Source of the DNA: Pavlovales sp. CCMP2436
Taxonomy: Eukaryota; Haptophyta; Pavlovophyceae; Pavlovales
NCBI GenBank assembly: GCA_026770615.1
Contig: MU631663.1
Coordinates: 100,262-118,335, forward strand
Direction: 5' to 3'
Length of the DNA stretch: 18,074 nt
Translations under genes and position numbers: made by a program
Part shown: positions 15,400 through 18,074 of the stretch, piece after piece
How the letters are laid out: each line of letters starts with the position of its first letter
Position numbering within the stretch: the stretch's first letter is position 1
Notes under the pieces: generated by a model
What the model was told of the DNA's origin: nothing
Databases searched by the model: none
The model's input: only the letters and a program-made list of their open reading frames with translations

Positions 15400-16182
15400 C
15401 TACTCGGCGGCGGCGGGCGCAGCAGCAGCACCCCCGCGGCTCCCCCTGCGCCCGCTCGCGCGTCCGCGCCCGCTCGCGCGCCCGCGCCCGCGCCCGCGAG
15501 CTGCGCCTGCGCCCGCGTCTGCGTCTGACACCACCTCCGGCTGCGCGTTAGAGCCTGCGAGGATGGTAGCATCCACTCCCTTCTTCATGAGCGTCTCCAG
15601 CTGCCCCTTGATCACCTTGATACCCTTCGCGTCGTCGCCGAACCCCATCTCCAGCGCAAGCTGCTTGATGCTCTGGGGCTTGAGCTGGTCGGGGTCAGCC
15701 TCGCCGTGGCGCGCCTTGAAGAGCGAAGCGAATCGGTGCAAGTGCACGTCAGCTGACCACCTCTCGACGAGCAGAGCTGCGACGGGCGCGGCGGACGCGC
15801 TCTCGGCAGTTGGCGCAGGCGTGGTCGGCACCGGCGCAGGCGGCGACTATGCGTTGCCGCTAGCGCCACCGCCGAGCGCAGCGTCGGATGCGCGCGCAGG
15901 CAGACCTTTGCTGCCGCCACTGCCGCCTGCGTCGCCAAAGAGTGGGATCACAGTAAGCACGTGGGCGACTGCTTTCGGCCCCATCATGCCAGACGCCCCT
16001 TTGGCCCCGACAACCGAGAACGGGTCCGGCACGCGCTCGACGGGCACGTACTTTAGGTACTGGTCCTCGGTTTTTTTTTTGTCGCCGTAGAGCGGCATCG
16101 GCACGGGTGCGCCAATCTCGGAGAGGGCCAAGTTGACCGCCTCCAGGGCTCGACGGGCACGTACTTGAGGCGGCGGGCTCGC
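15400..16182 (-). CDS. Unrecognised protein with helical domain and RG-rich tail
   Basis: One continuous frame from 16182 to a TAG at 15400, crossed by a single TAG at 15847-15849. The part before that TAG reads ALEAVNLALSEIGAPVPMPLYGD, a Lys run (from an A10 homopolymer), EDQYLKYVPVERVPDPF and GMMGPKAVAH. The part after it is a helical region, VERWSADVHLHRFASLFKAR to IKVIKGQLETLMKK, which could be SAM-like, then an RGRGRGRASGRG tail typical of RNA-binding proteins. An intron at 15847-15960 (114 nt, CAC/GTGCTT to GCATAG) would remove the TAG exactly and keep phase 0. The function is unknown. A decaying pseudogene is the alternative. There is no good ATG at the 5' end, so an upstream exon is expected. 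Confidence 0.5.
16035..16166 (-). repeat. 19-bp direct repeat with donor-like core
   Basis: On the minus strand AAGTACGTGCCCGTCGAGC occurs at 16166-16148 and 16053-16035, identical, 113 nt apart. The second copy encodes KYVPVE in the RG-tailed protein; the first is read in another frame. Confidence 0.8.
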
Positions 16183-16578
16183 CTACAAGGACAGAGGCAG
16201 GTCGGCGATGAGTTCGATGGCGTGTTTGGTGACGGGCTCGGGGGAAGCGACGGCGGTGGGCCGGGCGGCGGCGGGCTTGTCGCAGACCCGCGGCGTCTCC
16301 TTCTTGTCGGCGAGAATCTTCTCCATGCCTGAAATCTCGGTTGATCCCATGGACGAGCTGCTGAGCAAGTTGGCCATCAGCAACTTGCTGCCCGAGCGGG
16401 AGCGGTCTGGCGACTCGGCGGGAGAGGGCGGGCGGTCGCGGAGCGCGGTCAACTCCGCCGCGTACGGCCGCAGCGCGTCGTTGACTTCTTCGAGGTGAGC
16501 CGCAGGCAGCTCTCTACCGTGCATGAAGAGCGAGGGCCTAAGCCTGCTCAGCCCCATTACGTCGAGCATCCTCTCCAT
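16183..16578 (-). CDS. Hypothetical protein, or 5' exon of the RG-tailed gene
   Basis: Starts with ATG at 16578 (MERMLDVMGLSRLRPSLFMHG) and runs 131 aa to a TAG at 16183-16185. The sequence is polar with a helical start, a Ser/Arg/Pro-rich middle (PPSPAESPDRSRSGSK), LLMANLLSSSS and TKHAIELIADLPLSL at the end. The TAG sits at the end of CCTCTGTCCTTGTAG, a good 3' splice-site consensus, and the same frame continues beyond it as the RG-tailed protein. This may be exon 1 of that gene, but no strong phase-0 donor was found (GTCTGC or GTCACC only). Otherwise it is a separate small gene. No family recognised. Confidence 0.4.
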   Translation of the reverse strand: MERMLDVMGLSRLRPSLFMHGRELPAAHLEEVNDALRPYAAELTALRDRPPSPAESPDRSRSGSKLLMANLLSSSSMGSTEISGMEKILADKKETPRVCDKPAAARPTAVASPEPVTKHAIELIADLPLSL

Positions 16579-16776
16579 TGCGGCGATGTTGGTGTCCGAG
16601 GCCGGTAGCGAGGTGAACAGGGCTGCCACTCGCCTCGATCTGTGTCGCGGAAGGCCATGGCGAAGGTTCAATCGGAGCCGCTTTTTTCGATGAGCTCCAG
16701 CTCAAAACGAAAAAATTCGGCCGAAGGCGTTTTCTGACAATTGAGGGCGGAATGAAAGTGTCGAATTTAATCTTTG

Positions 16777-16860
16777 TACCTGCTGGCACGGCGGATTCAC
16801 TCGCGAGAGTGACGTCGTTATGAACCGACGGCGTTGAGAGACGCGGGCGGAATAAATAAT
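16777..16860 (-). repeat. Dispersed repeat with compensated hairpin, copy 2 (partial)
   Basis: The minus strand matches copy 1 from TTATTCCG through CGTCGGTTCATAACGACGTCACT, the hairpin (TCACTC 16797-16802, loop GCGA, GAGTGA 16807-16812) and CCAGCAGGT. A GGCGGAAT...TTTAATCTTTGTA block flanks it on one side (16746-16778) and again at 16847-16873, suggesting local tandem duplication. Confidence 0.7.
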
Positions 16861-16967
16861 TTAGTCTTTGTATTTTCTGAGTCCGACGAACGCTTAAATA
16901 TTGGGGCGGGGGTGCGGAGTCGCGGAGGTGGAGGTGGAAACGTGGGCGGTGGTAGAATCGCAGCGGA

Positions 16968-17200
16968 GGAGACGGAGATGGCAGCTGTGATGTACTTCGA
17001 ACGTGGGCGGCTGAGACGAGGGCGACAGCGGCACACACATTGCCGACGGCGGCGGCGAGAAGTTGGGAAGGAATTAGGCGCGTTCGGGAACTCAACGATG
17101 TGATTTTTGTAAGTGACGTCCCTTCAGCTGAGTAGTCGCAGCTGGAGACACTGTACCTGCTGGCACGGTGAGTTCACTCCTCGGAGTGACGTCGTTATGA
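16968..17200 (-). repeat. Dispersed repeat with compensated hairpin, copy 3
   Basis: Full-length inverse counterpart of copy 1. On the minus strand the order is CATAACGACGTCACTCC, a 7-bp hairpin (TCACTCC 17174-17180, loop TC, GGAGTGA 17183-17189), GTGCCAGCAGGTAC, CACATCGTTGAGTTCC, the (CGC)n run, TGTGCCGCTGTCG, CAGCCGCCCACGTTC and CACAGCTGCC. The termini are not sharply defined. Confidence 0.7.
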
Positions 17201-18074
17201 TTAAATTATATAAATACAATTTGCCCAAAGTTAAGTTAAATATAGAGTCGTAGAGTTGCAGAGCGCTCGAGATGCAGAGGAGTTCGGTCAGCAGCAAATC
17301 AGTCGAGCAGCGTCGATTGGCGTTTTGTTGATCAAACTCAGCGGTGGAGACGGTATCCGGTGTGCTCGGAAAGTTCCCCGGATCCGAGTGTTTATCAACG
17401 CTCTGGTTCGGGTTTCAGAACCATTCGGGGGCGGACGTATAACTAGAAATTTACACACTACGATATGCAACGACGGACCAACGCCCGAGCAGGCGCATTG
17501 TCCACCTTGCGCCACCATGAGTGGCCTCGCAGCTGCTGTTCCTCGGCGACCGATATGCACCCGCCTGTGTCCCGTGTGCAGGATCATCCAAATCCAAGGT
17601 ATGAACTAACTTCTTAGTTGTCCCGGGTCATCGCAGCAGCCTGCCAGGGCCTCAATCGTAGCTGGCTACCCGCTAGCTTTGATGCGCACGACAGGGTCAG
17701 CTGAAGGCACATCCATTAGTTAGTTCTGGCTGAAGAATTGGCCCTTAAGTCATCCAGAAGCAATAACTGATACGCGCGTCATTTTGAAAGCCCCCCCCCA
17801 CCCCCTAGCTCGTTTGTAAGGCAATTCTGGCTTGAGGTTGGGTGATCTCAATACTCTACCGATCGGGAAAGAATTGAAGTTGGATGACCCCCCTACGGCT
17901 TACCCCACCGGTGAACTTTGGCCACCGCACAGAGGTTGGGACCCCCCCTCCAAGCACGCTTCACGGACATTGCCTCCAGTGTAAATATCTATATTTATGA
18001 TAGGGATTCAAGCTGGCGTCTGACTGTTCTGAATGTTGTGCTGGTCTGAGCGCTGCGTCGCCCATTGCCTGCTG

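Larger units (their letters stand above)
16579..18074. other. Repeat-rich region without a supported gene
   Basis: It contains the dispersed repeat copies (16777-16860 and 16968-17200), and beyond them GC-balanced sequence without a convincing gene. An ATG in strong context (GCCACCATGAG, 17517) opens an 82-nt frame ending at CCAAG/GTATGA (17598/17599). It could be a first exon of a gene extending past the window, but nothing else supports it. The last 100 bases share short words with kinase intron 5. Confidence 0.5.

Noticed and set aside
17256..17609. A 117-aa plus-strand open frame
   Set aside because: It begins with TTG, lacks recognisable motifs, and the opposite strand is equally open. 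Only the ATG at 17517 is in good context, and that alone is not enough.

Overview
The window is nuclear DNA of a GC-rich unicellular eukaryote. Coding stretches are far richer in G+C than the AT-rich, microsatellite-laden spacers. Genes are interrupted by small GT-AG introns, neighbours are packed on both strands, and nothing resembles a bacterial operon. An animal-type selenocysteine thioredoxin reductase, a plant-type PHD protein and a LON-domain protein together suggest a marine alga, most likely a haptophyte. That placement is an inference.

Layout. 156-1607 (+): PHD-finger protein of the HAT3.1/PRH type, without a homeodomain. 1807-2030: one copy of a dispersed repeat. 2153-3435 (-): two overlapping ORFs of lower GC; the second is an OTU-type cysteine protease, probably from a mobile or foreign element. 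3951-6115 (-): LON-substrate-binding-domain protein in three exons, whose second intron holds an array of copies of its own 3' splice junction. 6180-7698: spacer with a minisatellite and a foldback hairpin. 7699-9759 (-): thioredoxin reductase with an in-frame UGA (Cys-Sec-Gly-stop) and a SECIS-like hairpin in its 3' UTR. 10114-11091 (+): membrane protein of the M50/site-2-protease fold with degraded catalytic residues. 11267-11433: a MITE-like foldback element. 11850-12161 (-): ribosomal protein bS16. 12262-14890 (+): LAMMER/CLK kinase, reconstructed as seven exons with consistent phases. 15400-16578 (-): a poorly recognised gene with an RG-rich tail, whose frame is crossed by two TAG triplets that may be 3' splice sites. 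16777-17200: two more copies of the dispersed repeat. From there to the end no convincing gene was found.

The genes do not form one pathway. They are ordinary housekeeping and regulatory genes: chromatin reading, splicing-factor phosphorylation, organellar translation, thiol redox and organellar proteostasis. Two divergent pairs, bS16/kinase (100 bp apart) and thioredoxin reductase/M50 (about 260-355 bp), probably share promoter regions. The strongest discovery is the selenoprotein gene with its SECIS. The most unusual structures are splice-site-associated duplications and a repeat whose hairpin keeps its pairing while its sequence changes. No defence island, CRISPR array or biosynthetic cluster was seen.
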